From Gallaecimonas pentaromativorans (GTDB taxonomy: Bacteria > Pseudomonadota > Gammaproteobacteria > Enterobacterales > Gallaecimonadaceae), in contig NZ_RJUL01000007.1 of the NCBI RefSeq assembly GCF_003751625.1, forward strand, positions 248,001 to 312,000: a stretch of 64,000 nt of DNA. Reading direction: 5' to 3'. Of this stretch, positions 7,501-16,700 are shown one piece after another. The stretch's first letter is position 1. Each line of letters opens with the position of its first letter. The notes beneath the pieces are model-generated. The model searched no databases. It was given only the letters and a program-made list of their open reading frames with translations, and had not been told where the DNA came from. A program made the position numbers and the translations under genes.

Positions 7501-10114
7501 CGGCAACGCCAGCCGCACCCTGGAGCGCAACGCCGAGCTGGAGCTGACCCTGGACAAGGGCCAGTACCAGCCCGGCGAAACCATCCAGGTAGCTATCCAG
7601 GCGCCCTACAGCGGCGCCGGCCTTATCACCATCGAGCGCGACAAGGTCTACGCCTTCAAATGGTTCAAAGCTGACAGCACCCGCTCTTTACAAAGCATCA
7701 CCCTGCCGGCCGGCATCGAGGGCAACGCTTACATCAACGTGCAGTTCCTGCGGGCACCCGATGCCAAGGAAGTGTTCATGAGCCCGCTGTCCTACGCTGT
7801 CAAACCCTTCAAGGTTGACCTGGGTGAGCGCCGCCAGGCCATTAGCCTCAGCGTGCCAGCCAAGGTTAAACCCGGCAGCGATCTCGATATCGCTCTGAAC
7901 CTGCCGGTGGCCGCCAAGGTGGTGGTGTTTGGGGTAGATGCCGGCATCTTGCAAGTGGCCCGTTACGCCCCGCCAGACCCGCTGGGCCACTTCTTTGACA
8001 AAAAGGCGCTGAGCGTTGATTCGAGCCAAATTCTCGACCTGCTGCTGCCCGATCTCAAAGTGCTGATGCGCCAGGCCGCCCCCGGCGGTGACGCCGCTGC
8101 GCTCTTGGCCGCCAACCTCAACCCCTTTAAGCGCAAACGTGCCATGCCGGTGGTGTATTGGTCCGGCATTCGCGAACTGGCCGCCGGCGAGCAGCACCTG
8201 AGTTATACGGTGCCGGACAGCTTTAACGGCAATATTCGCTTCTTTGCGGTCAGTGCCACCGACACCGCCATGGGCACCAGCGAGGCCGATGTCGCCGTCA
8301 AGGCGCCGGTGGTGATGAGCCCCAATGTGCCGGCCTTCCTGGCACCGGGCGACACCGGCGATGTCACCCTCGGACTCTACAACACCGAGCCCAAAGCCGC
8401 TGATGTTACCCTCACCCTGACCCTGGAAGGGGGCCTTGCCAGCACCCTTGCGCCCCAGCAGTTCCATATCGAGCCGGGCCATGAAGTCACCGCCCACTTT
8501 GCCGTCAAGGCCGGTACCGCTTTGGGCGAAGGCAAGCTGCATTGGCAGCTCGCCACCAGCGAGGGCGAATTCAAAATGAGCGAGACCATCTCGGTGCGGC
8601 CGCTCACCCCCCACCGCCTGACTTTGGCCACAAAAGTGCTGGACAGCAGCGAAGCCAGCCTCAAGGTCGACCGCCAGCTCTTTGCCCCGTTCAGCAAGGT
8701 GGACGCCGCCCTTGGCAGCAGCCCGCTGGTGTGGGCCCAGGGCCTTAGCCAATACCTCAATAACTACCCCCACGCCTGCACCGAGCAGCTGGTGTCCAAA
8801 TCGGTACCGGCGCTGCTCCTCGGCAAGCCCCAGGACAACCTGGCCGCCTTCAACCAGTTGATTGGCCAACTGCGCAGCCGCCAGAACAGCAAAGGCGGCT
8901 TCGGACTCTGGGCCGCCAACCCGGTGGTGGAGCCCATGGTGGCGCTGTACGTGGTGGACATGCTGCTGGACGCCAAGGCCAACGGCTACCCGGTGCCGCA
9001 AGATCTGCTGGATAAGGCCAACGGCTATCTCTCGGCGCTAAGTTCTGGCCCCAGCAATGGCCTTGCCGAGCTGCGCGAGCGGGCCTACGGCGCATACTTG
9101 CTGGCCCGCCAGGGCGTGCAGGTGAGCGGCGCCCTGGCCGATATCCGCGAGCGCCTGCAGCGCTACTATCCCAAGGACTGGCAGGGCGATATCGCCAGTG
9201 CCTGGCTGGCGGCAAGCTTCACCCTGATGCAACAGCAACAGCTGGCCGAACCTTTGTGGCAAGCCCAGCATTGGCAGCTGCTGGAAGATAACCCTAAGCG
9301 CCTTGGCCTCTACCTCGACCCCATGGTGCACGACGCCCAGTTGCTAACCCTGCTGGCCCGCCAGGCGCCAGCGCGCCTTGCCGACCTGCCCGCGAACCTG
9401 CTGCCGCGCATGGGCCAGTGGCTGAGCGAGCAGCGCTACAGCTCGCTGTCGGCCGGCACCTTGGTGCGCGCCCTCACCGCCCTGGGTAACGCCCGTGGCG
9501 ACCAGGGTCTTGCCATGCAGGCGCTGGTAGGCCAGGCCTGGCAGGTGCTGAGCCTGCCTCAGGCCGAGCTGCCCGCCGGTAGCCAACAGGTGAAATTTAA
9601 AAAAACAGGTAGCAGCCAGGCCTTTTATCTTCTGAGCCAAGAAGGCTTTGACCAACAGCCGCCAGAGCCTTTCAGCCAGGGGCTGGAGGTGAGCCGCGAT
9701 TATCTGAGCCTGGACGGCCAACCCCTTGGCAAGGTCAAGGTAGGTGACGAGTTCCTGGTCAGGCTGCGGCTGCGCGCCACCAACCTCGACCAGCTGCAAC
9801 AGGTGGTGATGATTGACCTGCTGCCAGGCGGGGTGGAGCCGGTGTACCGCGACAAGGACGACAGCTTCAACGGCTGGCAGCCGCCGGTGGGGGTGGGCAA
9901 GCTCAGCGACTGGTCACCCCAGTGGCTGAACGTGCGGGAAGACCGCCTGGTGCTCTACGGCACCGCCTGGCGCGATGCCAAAACCTTTGTCTACAAGGTG
10001 CGGGCCACCAACGCCGGGCAGTTCCAGGTGCCGCCCGTCTATGCCGAAGGCCTGTACGATCCCCTGAGCCAGGCCCAGGGCCCGGCCGGTGAACTGGTGA
10101 TCGAGGCGCCATGA
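4505..10114 (+). CDS. yfhM: Bacterial alpha-2-macroglobulin (thioester-containing, membrane anchored)
   Basis: An 1869-residue bacterial alpha-2-macroglobulin, thought to trap proteases that breach the outer membrane. A single hydrophobic segment (about residues 27-48) anchors it to the inner membrane. There is no lipobox, whereas E. coli YfhM is a lipoprotein. Macroglobulin-like beta domains follow; the MG-type bait-region surroundings include AYLFTDRGLYRPGETAH near residue 650. The thioester motif CTEQ is at residue 1425, so this is the thioester (YfhM-like) class rather than the YfaS class. A thioester-domain alpha/alpha toroid and a C-terminal receptor-like domain complete it. It is longer than E. 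coli YfhM (about 1650). It overlaps pbpC by four bases (ATGA), the conserved pairing with PBP1C that suggests joint defence and cell-wall repair. A ribosome site (GAGGACACAAGG) precedes the ATG. Confidence 0.93.
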   Translation: MRALLATLFGQWQAPPWMRWCAKHPVKAVGSLLLLALIAALCWGGWYWYQHLPKPRTLHYSLEAPALTDYHQDKPQVAPLTLAFSGSVAPLDGIGKPVTKGISLSPKLAGQWRWASDKHLQFIPDGDWPVATRFEVTLDKKQLLADHILLNKYQSEFATAPFTAKITEGRLYQDPTQPSIQKLVATLAFSHPVDMASVKAHLSVLLSPGLTYSASGDTEVTFDDKHLFAYVHSPALATPLEQSTVTLEMASGIRAAGGGNEAGKDKWQVRVPGRYQLSFEPAQVSFAYNDKDEPKPVLTMESSRPVSDDALRGKVQAWLLPKKNPKGSSNWYQENVTEQVLAGSPKLFLTQIPGAEGLNQLHSFKLQAPVGRYVAVMVDKEVEGQGGYLSRNPVLSVVRMPQYSKALKFLGEGSLLTLDDDQRLGYLARGVQKVQVEVAQLLPDQLNALIDQSTGSFAEPHLNNSDFDRLVTRQVFNQQFASKDPSKTLYGSINLKPFFKDRRGIFVVKLTPASEKDNETFDYYQTEAHDLRFVVVTDLGILAKRSRDGSQDVFVQSLASGQPVAGAEVAVIGRNGLPVATGRTDQRGHARFGKLGNLRREKTPLYYRVEKGGDLSFLPMGDWRRHLDLSRFDTGGSYESDDQAALSAYLFTDRGLYRPGETAHIASLVRGQDWATALGGLPVKLQVTDPRGVTVLDRTFKLDASGFDSLDFTASETAAAGDYQASLSLIKGKYRLTRLGDVNFKVRDFEPDRIKVRVSLGADNSPAGWLKPAQMSAGVLAEQLFGGPASDRRVTGEMVLSPTDISFQAWPGYRFGVLGKLKESFRETLSEATTDGDGKANLDLALDRFAGSTYKLHLLAKVFEAGSGHGVSAQSQVLVSDADWLLGYKADGDLGFISKGGERQLSLQAVGQDLKGVAAELQVERIARRWVSVLVKQDDGTYRYQSRRKDTLLDTKPLALAAQGQMLALDTRTPGDYRLRLVDASGRQLNQIDYSVAGSGNASRTLERNAELELTLDKGQYQPGETIQVAIQAPYSGAGLITIERDKVYAFKWFKADSTRSLQSITLPAGIEGNAYINVQFLRAPDAKEVFMSPLSYAVKPFKVDLGERRQAISLSVPAKVKPGSDLDIALNLPVAAKVVVFGVDAGILQVARYAPPDPLGHFFDKKALSVDSSQILDLLLPDLKVLMRQAAPGGDAAALLAANLNPFKRKRAMPVVYWSGIRELAAGEQHLSYTVPDSFNGNIRFFAVSATDTAMGTSEADVAVKAPVVMSPNVPAFLAPGDTGDVTLGLYNTEPKAADVTLTLTLEGGLASTLAPQQFHIEPGHEVTAHFAVKAGTALGEGKLHWQLATSEGEFKMSETISVRPLTPHRLTLATKVLDSSEASLKVDRQLFAPFSKVDAALGSSPLVWAQGLSQYLNNYPHACTEQLVSKSVPALLLGKPQDNLAAFNQLIGQLRSRQNSKGGFGLWAANPVVEPMVALYVVDMLLDAKANGYPVPQDLLDKANGYLSALSSGPSNGLAELRERAYGAYLLARQGVQVSGALADIRERLQRYYPKDWQGDIASAWLAASFTLMQQQQLAEPLWQAQHWQLLEDNPKRLGLYLDPMVHDAQLLTLLARQAPARLADLPANLLPRMGQWLSEQRYSSLSAGTLVRALTALGNARGDQGLAMQALVGQAWQVLSLPQAELPAGSQQVKFKKTGSSQAFYLLSQEGFDQQPPEPFSQGLEVSRDYLSLDGQPLGKVKVGDEFLVRLRLRATNLDQLQQVVMIDLLPGGVEPVYRDKDDSFNGWQPPVGVGKLSDWSPQWLNVREDRLVLYGTAWRDAKTFVYKVRATNAGQFQVPPVYAEGLYDPLSQAQGPAGELVIEAP

Positions 10115-12396
10115 GGCGCCGCTACCGGCCCCTTCTGGCCCTGGCGGCCTTGCTGCTGGGGCTTAGGCTCTGGCCGGCCCAGCCTTTTGCGGCCATGGCA
10201 CCTTCCTCCCGGGAGGTGCTGGCCAGCGACGGCAGCCTGCTGCGCCTGACCTTAGCCCGCGACGGCCAATACCGGCTTTGGCAACCTCTGGAAGGGGTGT
10301 CGGCCAACATGGTGCAAGCCATGCTGTTAAAAGAAGACCGCTACTTTTACCTGCACCCCGGCATCAACCCGGTGGCTATGGCCAGGGCCATTGCCGCCAC
10401 TTATATCGGCGGCGATCGCCAGGGCGCGTCCACCCTCACCATGCAGTTGGCCAGGCGGCTTTACGGCATTAACAGCCGCCAGGTGCCGGGTAAACTCCAG
10501 CAAATGCTGGCCGCGCTGTGGCTGGAGCTGCGCTACTCCAAGCACGACATTCTGGAGGCCTACCTCAACCTGGCGCCCATGGGCGGCAACATCGAAGGGG
10601 TGGGGGCCGCCAGCCAGATTTACTTTCACAAAGCGGCCGGTGAGCTGTCGCTGAGCGAGGCGCTGAGCCTGGCAGTGATGCCGCAAAGCCCGGCGCGGCG
10701 CGCCCGCTTTGGCGCCGATTTCCAAGATGCCCGCGACCGCCTGGCCAGATTCTGGCAGCAAAACTACCCCCAAGACCCGCGCAACAGCGCCTTGCTGGCG
10801 CTGAGTGTCATCGGCCACGACCGGCGCGAGCTGCCCTTTTTGGCGCCGCACTTTAGCCGCCGCCTGCTGCGCGAAGACGCCGCTACCGTTATCCACAGCA
10901 CCCTGGACCCAGCCCTGCAAAGCCTTTTGGAGCGCCGCCTTAGCCAATACATCGCCAGCCGCCGCCACCTGGGGGTAACCAATGCCGCCGCGCTGCTGGT
11001 GGACAGCCGCGACCAGAGCATCAAAGCCTGGGTGGGCTCGGCGGATTTTTTTAACGCCGACATCCAAGGCCAGGTCGACGGAGTCACCGCCCGCCGCTCG
11101 CCGGGCTCCACCTTAAAGCCGTTTCTCTACGGCCTGGGGCTGGACCAGGGCGTCATCCACCCCTTGAGCATCCTCAAGGACGCCCCCACCGCCTTTGGCA
11201 GCTTCGAGCCGGAGAACTTCGACCACCGCTTTACCGGTCCCATCAGCGCCCACGACGCCCTGATCAAAAGCCGCAACCTGCCGGCGGTGTGGCTGGCCGG
11301 GCAAATCAGCCACCCCAACCTGTACGGCTTTTTGCGCCAGGCCGGCATCAAGGGGCTGCGGGGAGAGAGCCATTACGGCCTGGCCCTGGCCCTTGGCGGC
11401 GGCGAGCTGACCATGGCCGAGTTGGCCCGGCTGTACCTGATGCTGGCAAGCGATGGCCACCATTACCCGCTGCGCGACCGCCAGCGCCAGCCGGTAAGCC
11501 CGGCCAGCCCAGCGCTGCTGAGCCCGGCGGCAGCCTTTATGGTGCGCGACATGCTCAAAGACAACCCCCGCGCCGACGGCCTGCCCCGCACCGGCTGGAC
11601 TGTGGCCTGGAAGACCGGCACCTCCTGGGGCTTTCACGATGCCTGGAGCGCTGGGCTAACCGGCCCTTATGTGCTGGTGGTGTGGGTGGGTAACTTCGAC
11701 GCCACCCCCAACCCGGCCTTTGTGGGAGTGGAAACCGCCGGGCCGCTGTTTTTTGCCATCAGCGATGCCTTGCAAGGGGCGCTGCCGGCCACCGCCGATC
11801 TGGCCAACCCGGCGCCTGACACGGTCAAAAAGGTGGCCATTTGCGCCGCCTCAGGAGATTTACCCAACCCTTGGTGCCCCAAGGTGGTGGAAGGCTGGTA
11901 CATCCCCGGGGTGTCGCCGGTAAAAGTCTCTACCCTGCACCGGCCGCTGTGGGTGGATAACCTCAGCGGCGCCGCCGTCTGCCCGCCTTACAACCCGGCC
12001 CGCCAGCACCAGGAGGTGTTTGCCTTCTGGCCGTCTGATATGGCAGCGCTTTTTGAGCAGGCCGGCCTGCCCCGCAAACTGCCGCCGCCGCTGCCTGGCG
12101 CCTGCAGCCAAACCGCTAGCCAGAGCGATGCCGCGCCGCTTATTCGCTCGCCGCTCAAGGGGGTGACCTACAGCCTGCGCCAAAGCCGCCCTGGCGAGCG
12201 CATTGCCCTTAAGGCCGACGCCCCCTCCGACAGCCAGGTACTGTACTGGTTTGCCGGTAATAGCCTGCTTGGCCAGAGCGCGCCGGGCAAGGCGCTGGAT
12301 TGGCGGCCGCCTCGGGCCGGGCGCTTTGAGTTGTCGGTGACCGACGACAAGGGCCGCAGTGCCAGCCGGCTGCTGCGGGTGGATATCGGCCCTTAA
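10111..12396 (+). CDS. pbpC: Penicillin-binding protein 1C (bifunctional transglycosylase/transpeptidase)
   Basis: A 761-residue periplasmic class A penicillin-binding protein of the PBP1C type. It has an N-terminal signal anchor (LLALAALLLGLRLW) and a GT51 glycosyltransferase domain with the catalytic Glu in LLKEDRYFYLHPG (E75) and GASTLTMQLARR (residues 105-116). The transpeptidase domain has SxxK (S333-T-L-K336), SRN (387-389) and KTG (501-503). A BiPBP_C beta domain closes the C-terminus. All catalytic motifs are present. It is translationally coupled to the upstream macroglobulin gene by an ATGA overlap, as in E. coli yfhM-pbpC. No terminator is evident directly after it; the nearest inverted repeat is the palindrome at 12474. 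Confidence 0.95.
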   Translation: MRRRYRPLLALAALLLGLRLWPAQPFAAMAPSSREVLASDGSLLRLTLARDGQYRLWQPLEGVSANMVQAMLLKEDRYFYLHPGINPVAMARAIAATYIGGDRQGASTLTMQLARRLYGINSRQVPGKLQQMLAALWLELRYSKHDILEAYLNLAPMGGNIEGVGAASQIYFHKAAGELSLSEALSLAVMPQSPARRARFGADFQDARDRLARFWQQNYPQDPRNSALLALSVIGHDRRELPFLAPHFSRRLLREDAATVIHSTLDPALQSLLERRLSQYIASRRHLGVTNAAALLVDSRDQSIKAWVGSADFFNADIQGQVDGVTARRSPGSTLKPFLYGLGLDQGVIHPLSILKDAPTAFGSFEPENFDHRFTGPISAHDALIKSRNLPAVWLAGQISHPNLYGFLRQAGIKGLRGESHYGLALALGGGELTMAELARLYLMLASDGHHYPLRDRQRQPVSPASPALLSPAAAFMVRDMLKDNPRADGLPRTGWTVAWKTGTSWGFHDAWSAGLTGPYVLVVWVGNFDATPNPAFVGVETAGPLFFAISDALQGALPATADLANPAPDTVKKVAICAASGDLPNPWCPKVVEGWYIPGVSPVKVSTLHRPLWVDNLSGAAVCPPYNPARQHQEVFAFWPSDMAALFEQAGLPRKLPPPLPGACSQTASQSDAAPLIRSPLKGVTYSLRQSRPGERIALKADAPSDSQVLYWFAGNSLLGQSAPGKALDWRPPRAGRFELSVTDDKGRSASRLLRVDIGP

Positions 12397-12473
12397 TTCC
12401 CCCTAAAAACCGCACAAAAATCGCCCTTAGCCACCAACGGCAAGCCAAAAGCGACCAAAGTGCTAGCCCTTAA

Positions 12474-12491
12474 GCTGGCCTTAAGGCCAGC
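12474..12491. promoter_or_regulatory. Perfect 18-bp palindrome ahead of the RND efflux operon
   Basis: GCTGGCCTTAAGGCCAGC is a perfect palindrome 137 bases ahead of the adaptor start and 78 bases after the pbpC stop. It has no T-run on either side, so it does not look like an intrinsic terminator. Its size and symmetry fit a TetR/MarR-type operator for the efflux operon. No regulator gene is adjacent, so the protein that might bind is unknown. Confidence 0.45.
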
Positions 12492-12627
12492 GTATACATT
12501 GAAAACATCCGGCAAAGATTGCCATACGTTTCTTTACACGGTTTTACCCCTAAACCAAGGGCCAATAGGCAAGATAGGCCTCACCCTGGAAAATGGTGCC
12601 GTCGCGCATAGAAGTAGCATTCATCCT

Positions 12628-13779
12628 ATGAAAAAACTGATGTTAAGGTCCGGCCTGCTGGCACTGGCCTGCGCCCTGGCAGCCTGCCAGGACGCCAATT
12701 CCGCCGCCAAGACCGCCCATAAGGCCGAGACCGAGGTCGGTGTGGTGACCCTCAAGGCCGCCCCTATCGCCCTGACCACTCAGTTGCAGGGGCGCACCGT
12801 GGCGTCGTTGAGTGCCGAGATCCGCCCCCAGGTGAGCGGCATCGTCCAGGAGCGCCACTTTGTGGAAGGCAGCGAAGTCAAAAAAGGTGACTTGCTTTAC
12901 CAGATTGACCCGGCCAGCTACCAGGCCGCCTACAACCAGGCCAAGGCCGATCTGTTGGATGCCGAAGCTACCCTCAACTCGGCCCAGCTCAAGGACAACC
13001 GCTACCAGGACCTGGTGAAAGACCAGGGGGTGTCCAAACAGGACGCCGACGACGCCCACGCCGCCTACCTGCAAGCCAAGGCCAGCGTCGCCCGCTACCA
13101 GGCCGCCCTGGACAGCGCCAAAATCGACCTCGACCGCACCCAACTTAAAGCCCCCATCAGTGGCCATATTGGTATTTCCAGCGTCACCGCCGGCGCCCTG
13201 GTGACCGCCAACCAGACCACGGCACTGGCCACCATTCGCGCCCTGAACCCCATTTACGTTGACCTTACCCAGTCTTCCAAAGAGCTGCTGGAGCTGCGTG
13301 ACTTGCTGGCCAAGGGCGGCATCGCCCAGCGCAACGCCCAAGTGTCGCTGACCTTGGAAGACGGCCGCACTTACCCCCACCAGGGCAAGCTGGAGTTTAA
13401 AGAAGTGGCGGTAAACCAGGCCACCGGCTCGGTTACCCTGCGGGCTACCTTCCCCAACCCCGACGGCCTGCTGCTGCCCGGCATGTTCGTGCGGGCCACC
13501 CTTGCCGAAGCCCGCCAGGACAACGGCATTCTGGCGCCCCAGCAAGGGGTTATCCGTGACAACGACGGCGGTGCCCACGCCTGGGTCGTGGATGCCAATG
13601 GCAAGGTAGAGCGCCGCCAGGTGGTTACCGGCCAGGCCATGGGCAATCAGTGGGTTATCCAGAGCGGCCTGAAAGACGGCGATACGCTTATCGTCGAAGG
13701 CACCGACAAGGTCCAGCCCAAGCAGCAGGTGAAAACCGTGCCGGTGACGTTAGATTTGAGCACCGGCGGAGGCGTCTAA
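12628..13779 (+). CDS. RND efflux periplasmic adaptor lipoprotein (AcrA/MexA-type)
   Basis: A 383-residue membrane-fusion protein that bridges the RND pump and the outer-membrane channel. The frame is open further upstream, but the ATG at 12628 gives a proper lipoprotein signal (MKKLMLRSG, hydrophobic core, LAAC lipobox), so I chose it. The barrel-sandwich/lipoyl half-motifs (LSAEIRPQVSGIVQERHF and TQLKAPISGHIGISSVTAGA) flank an alpha-helical hairpin rich in Ala, Gln and Lys (YQAAYNQAKADLLDAEATL). Beta-barrel and membrane-proximal domains follow. The RND pump gene starts three bases after its stop, so the two are cotranscribed. The substrate is unknown; the closest functional class is multidrug export (HAE1). 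Confidence 0.93.
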   Translation: MKKLMLRSGLLALACALAACQDANSAAKTAHKAETEVGVVTLKAAPIALTTQLQGRTVASLSAEIRPQVSGIVQERHFVEGSEVKKGDLLYQIDPASYQAAYNQAKADLLDAEATLNSAQLKDNRYQDLVKDQGVSKQDADDAHAAYLQAKASVARYQAALDSAKIDLDRTQLKAPISGHIGISSVTAGALVTANQTTALATIRALNPIYVDLTQSSKELLELRDLLAKGGIAQRNAQVSLTLEDGRTYPHQGKLEFKEVAVNQATGSVTLRATFPNPDGLLLPGMFVRATLAEARQDNGILAPQQGVIRDNDGGAHAWVVDANGKVERRQVVTGQAMGNQWVIQSGLKDGDTLIVEGTDKVQPKQQVKTVPVTLDLSTGGGV

Positions 13780-13782
13780 GCC

Positions 13783-16700
13783 ATGTTGGCCCGTTTCTTT
13801 ATCGACCGCCCGGTCTTTGCCTGGGTGCTGGCCATCATCATCATGATGGGCGGCCTCTTTGCCATTCGTACCTTGCCGGTGGCCCAGTATCCGGACGTGG
13901 CGCCACCCACCATCAACATCAACGCCACCTACACCGGCGCCGACGCCAAGACGGTGGAAAACTCGGTCACCCAGATCCTCGAGCAGCAGCTGACCGGTAT
14001 CGACGGCCTGCTGTATTTCACCTCGTCCAGCTCTTCTTCCGGCCAGGCCAGTATCTCTGCCGTTTTCGAGCAAGGCACCGACGCCGACACCGCCCAGGTA
14101 CAGGTGCAAAACAAGGTGCAGCAGGTGACCTCCCGGCTGCCTACCTCGGTGCAATCGCAAGGGATAACCGTTACCAAATCCCAGCATGATTTCTTGATTG
14201 TTTTCGCCCTGTACGACACCACCGACCAAGCCACCTCCAACGACGTGGCCGACTTCCTGGTGTCCAACATGCAGGACCGCATCGCCCGTCTCGAAGGGGT
14301 GGGCGATGTGCGGGTGTTCGGCGCCCAGCATGCCATTCGTATCTGGCTGGACCCCACCAAACTGGCGGCTTACCAGTTGATGCCGTCGGACATCACCAGC
14401 GCCCTTGAGGCCCAGAATACCCAGGTGGCTGCCGGTAGCATCGGCGGCCAGCCCAGTCCCGACCAGCAAGAACTGAACGCCACTGTTACCGCCCAATCGA
14501 TGCTGCAAACCCCGGAGCAGTTCCGCAACATCATCGTTAAACACAACTACCAGGGCGCCGACGTCAAACTGAGCGACGTGGCCAAGGTAGAGATGGGCAG
14601 CGAAAGCTACGGCGCCGCGCCGCGCCTTAACGGCCACCCGGCATCGGGCATGGCGGTGATGCTGGCACCCGGCGCCAACGCCTTGACCACCGCCGAGCGG
14701 GTTCGCGCCGCCGTGGCCAGCATGAAGGGCACCTTCCCGGCCGGCTACCAGGTGGCCTTCCCCCGTGACAGCACCGCCTTTATCAAGCTGTCTATCGAGG
14801 AGGTGGTCAAAACCCTGTTCGAGGCCATAGTGCTGGTGATCATCGTCATGTTCGTGTTCTTGCAGAACTGGCGAGCCACCCTGATCCCGGCCATCGCCGT
14901 GCCGGTGGTGTTGCTGGGCACCTTCGGGGTGCTGGAGATCTTCGGCTACTCCATCAACACCCTGACCATGTTTGGCATGGTGCTCTCGATAGGCCTGCTG
15001 GTAGACGACGCCATCGTGGTGGTGGAGAACGTCGAGCGGGTGATGCGCGAAGACAAACTCTCGCCACGGGCCGCCACCATCAAGTCCATGAAGGAGATCA
15101 CCCCGGCCCTTATCGGCATTGCGGTGGTGCTGTCGGCGGTGTTCCTGCCCATGGCCTTCTTCGGCGGCTCCACCGGGGTGATTTACCGCCAGTTCTCCAT
15201 CACCATCGTTTCGTCCATGGTGCTGTCGGTGGTGGTGGCCCTGACCTTAAGCCCCACCCTTTGTGCCAGCCTGCTCAAGCCCTCCGACGCCGAGCATAGC
15301 CACAAGGGCCTGTTCGGCTGGTTTAACCGCACCTTTGATGCCATGACCGACCGCTACGCCGGCCGGGTTGGCCAGGTGCTGAAAAAACCGGTGCGCTGGA
15401 TGCTGGTGTACGGGCTGGTGATCGCCGCCCTGGCGGTGCTGCTGGTGCGCCTGCCCACCGGCTTTTTGCCCAACGAGGACCAGGGCAGCACCATGGTGCA
15501 GTTCAACCTGCCCACTGGCGCGTCCATGTCGCGCAGCCGCGACGTGGCCAAGCAGGTTGAGGACTATTTCATGACCCAGGAAAAAGACAACCTCAACACC
15601 ATCTTCACCATTTCGGGCTTTAGCTTCGGTGGCAGCGGCCAAAACGCCGGTATGGGCTTCTTGTCGCTCAAAAACTGGGATCAGCGCCCCGGAGCCGAGA
15701 ACAGCGCCGGCGCCATCTCGGCCCGCGCCAACAAGAACCTGGCCAAGATCCGCGACGCCCGGGTGTTCTCCATGCTACCGCTGGCCATCCGCGGCCTGGG
15801 CCACAGCGCCGGGTTTGACTTCCAGTTGCTGGCCAACGCCGGCACCTCCCGCCAGCAACTGACCGAACTGCGTGACCAACTGCTGGCCGAAGCCCGCCAG
15901 GACCCGCTGCTAAGCTCGGTGCGCGAAGGCTCCATCAGCGACACCCCGCAGCTCAAAATCAACATCGACGACGCCAAGGCCTCGGCCCTGGGACTGAGCT
16001 TGTCCAATGTCACCAACACCCTGTCCACCGCCTGGGCCGGCCGTTATGTGAACGATTTTCTGGACAAGGACAGGGTCAAGCGGGTTTACGTGCAGGGCGA
16101 CGCGCCCTACCGCTCCAAGCCCGACGATCTGCGCCACTGGTTTGTGCGCGGCACCGACAGCGACGGCAACACCACCATGACCCCGTTCTCGGCTTTCTCG
16201 TCGGTGAAATGGACCTCGGGCCCCCAAAGCCTGGACCGCTTCAACGGCAACGCCTCCTATGAGCTTCAAGGCTCCGGCAACGGGGTCAGCTCCGGTGAGG
16301 CCATGAACGAGATGGTGCGCCTGGCCAAAGCCCTGCCGGGCCATGCTATCAGCTACGCCTGGAGCGGTCTGTCTTACCAGGAGCAGCTATCCAGCGGCCA
16401 GGCGTCGATGCTCTATACGGTGTCCATCATCGTGGTGTTTTTGTGCCTGGCCGCCCTTTATGAGAGCTGGACTGTGCCGTTCTCGGTGATCTTGGTGATC
16501 CCGCTGGGGGTTATCGGTGCCGCCCTGGCCGCTACCTTGCGCGGCCTTGAAAACGACATCTACTTCCAGGTAGCACTGCTCACCACCATTGGTCTTTCAT
16601 CCAAGAACGCCATTCTTATCGTCGAGTTTGCCGAAGAGGCATACGAGCGCGGTAAATCGGCCCTTGATGCGGCCATGGAAGGGGCACGGCTGCGGCTGCG

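Noticed and set aside
7688-9001. Minus-strand open frame of 437 codons
   Set aside because: Antisense shadow of the same macroglobulin gene; no ribosome site, no domain, no operon logic.
12460-12627. Upstream extension of the adaptor frame
   Set aside because: It would remove the lipoprotein signal peptide from the N-terminus and run through the palindrome; no ribosome site.
12643-13578. Minus-strand open frame of 311 codons opposite the efflux adaptor
   Set aside because: Gly/Val-rich shadow; the plus-strand adaptor has lipobox and lipoyl motifs.
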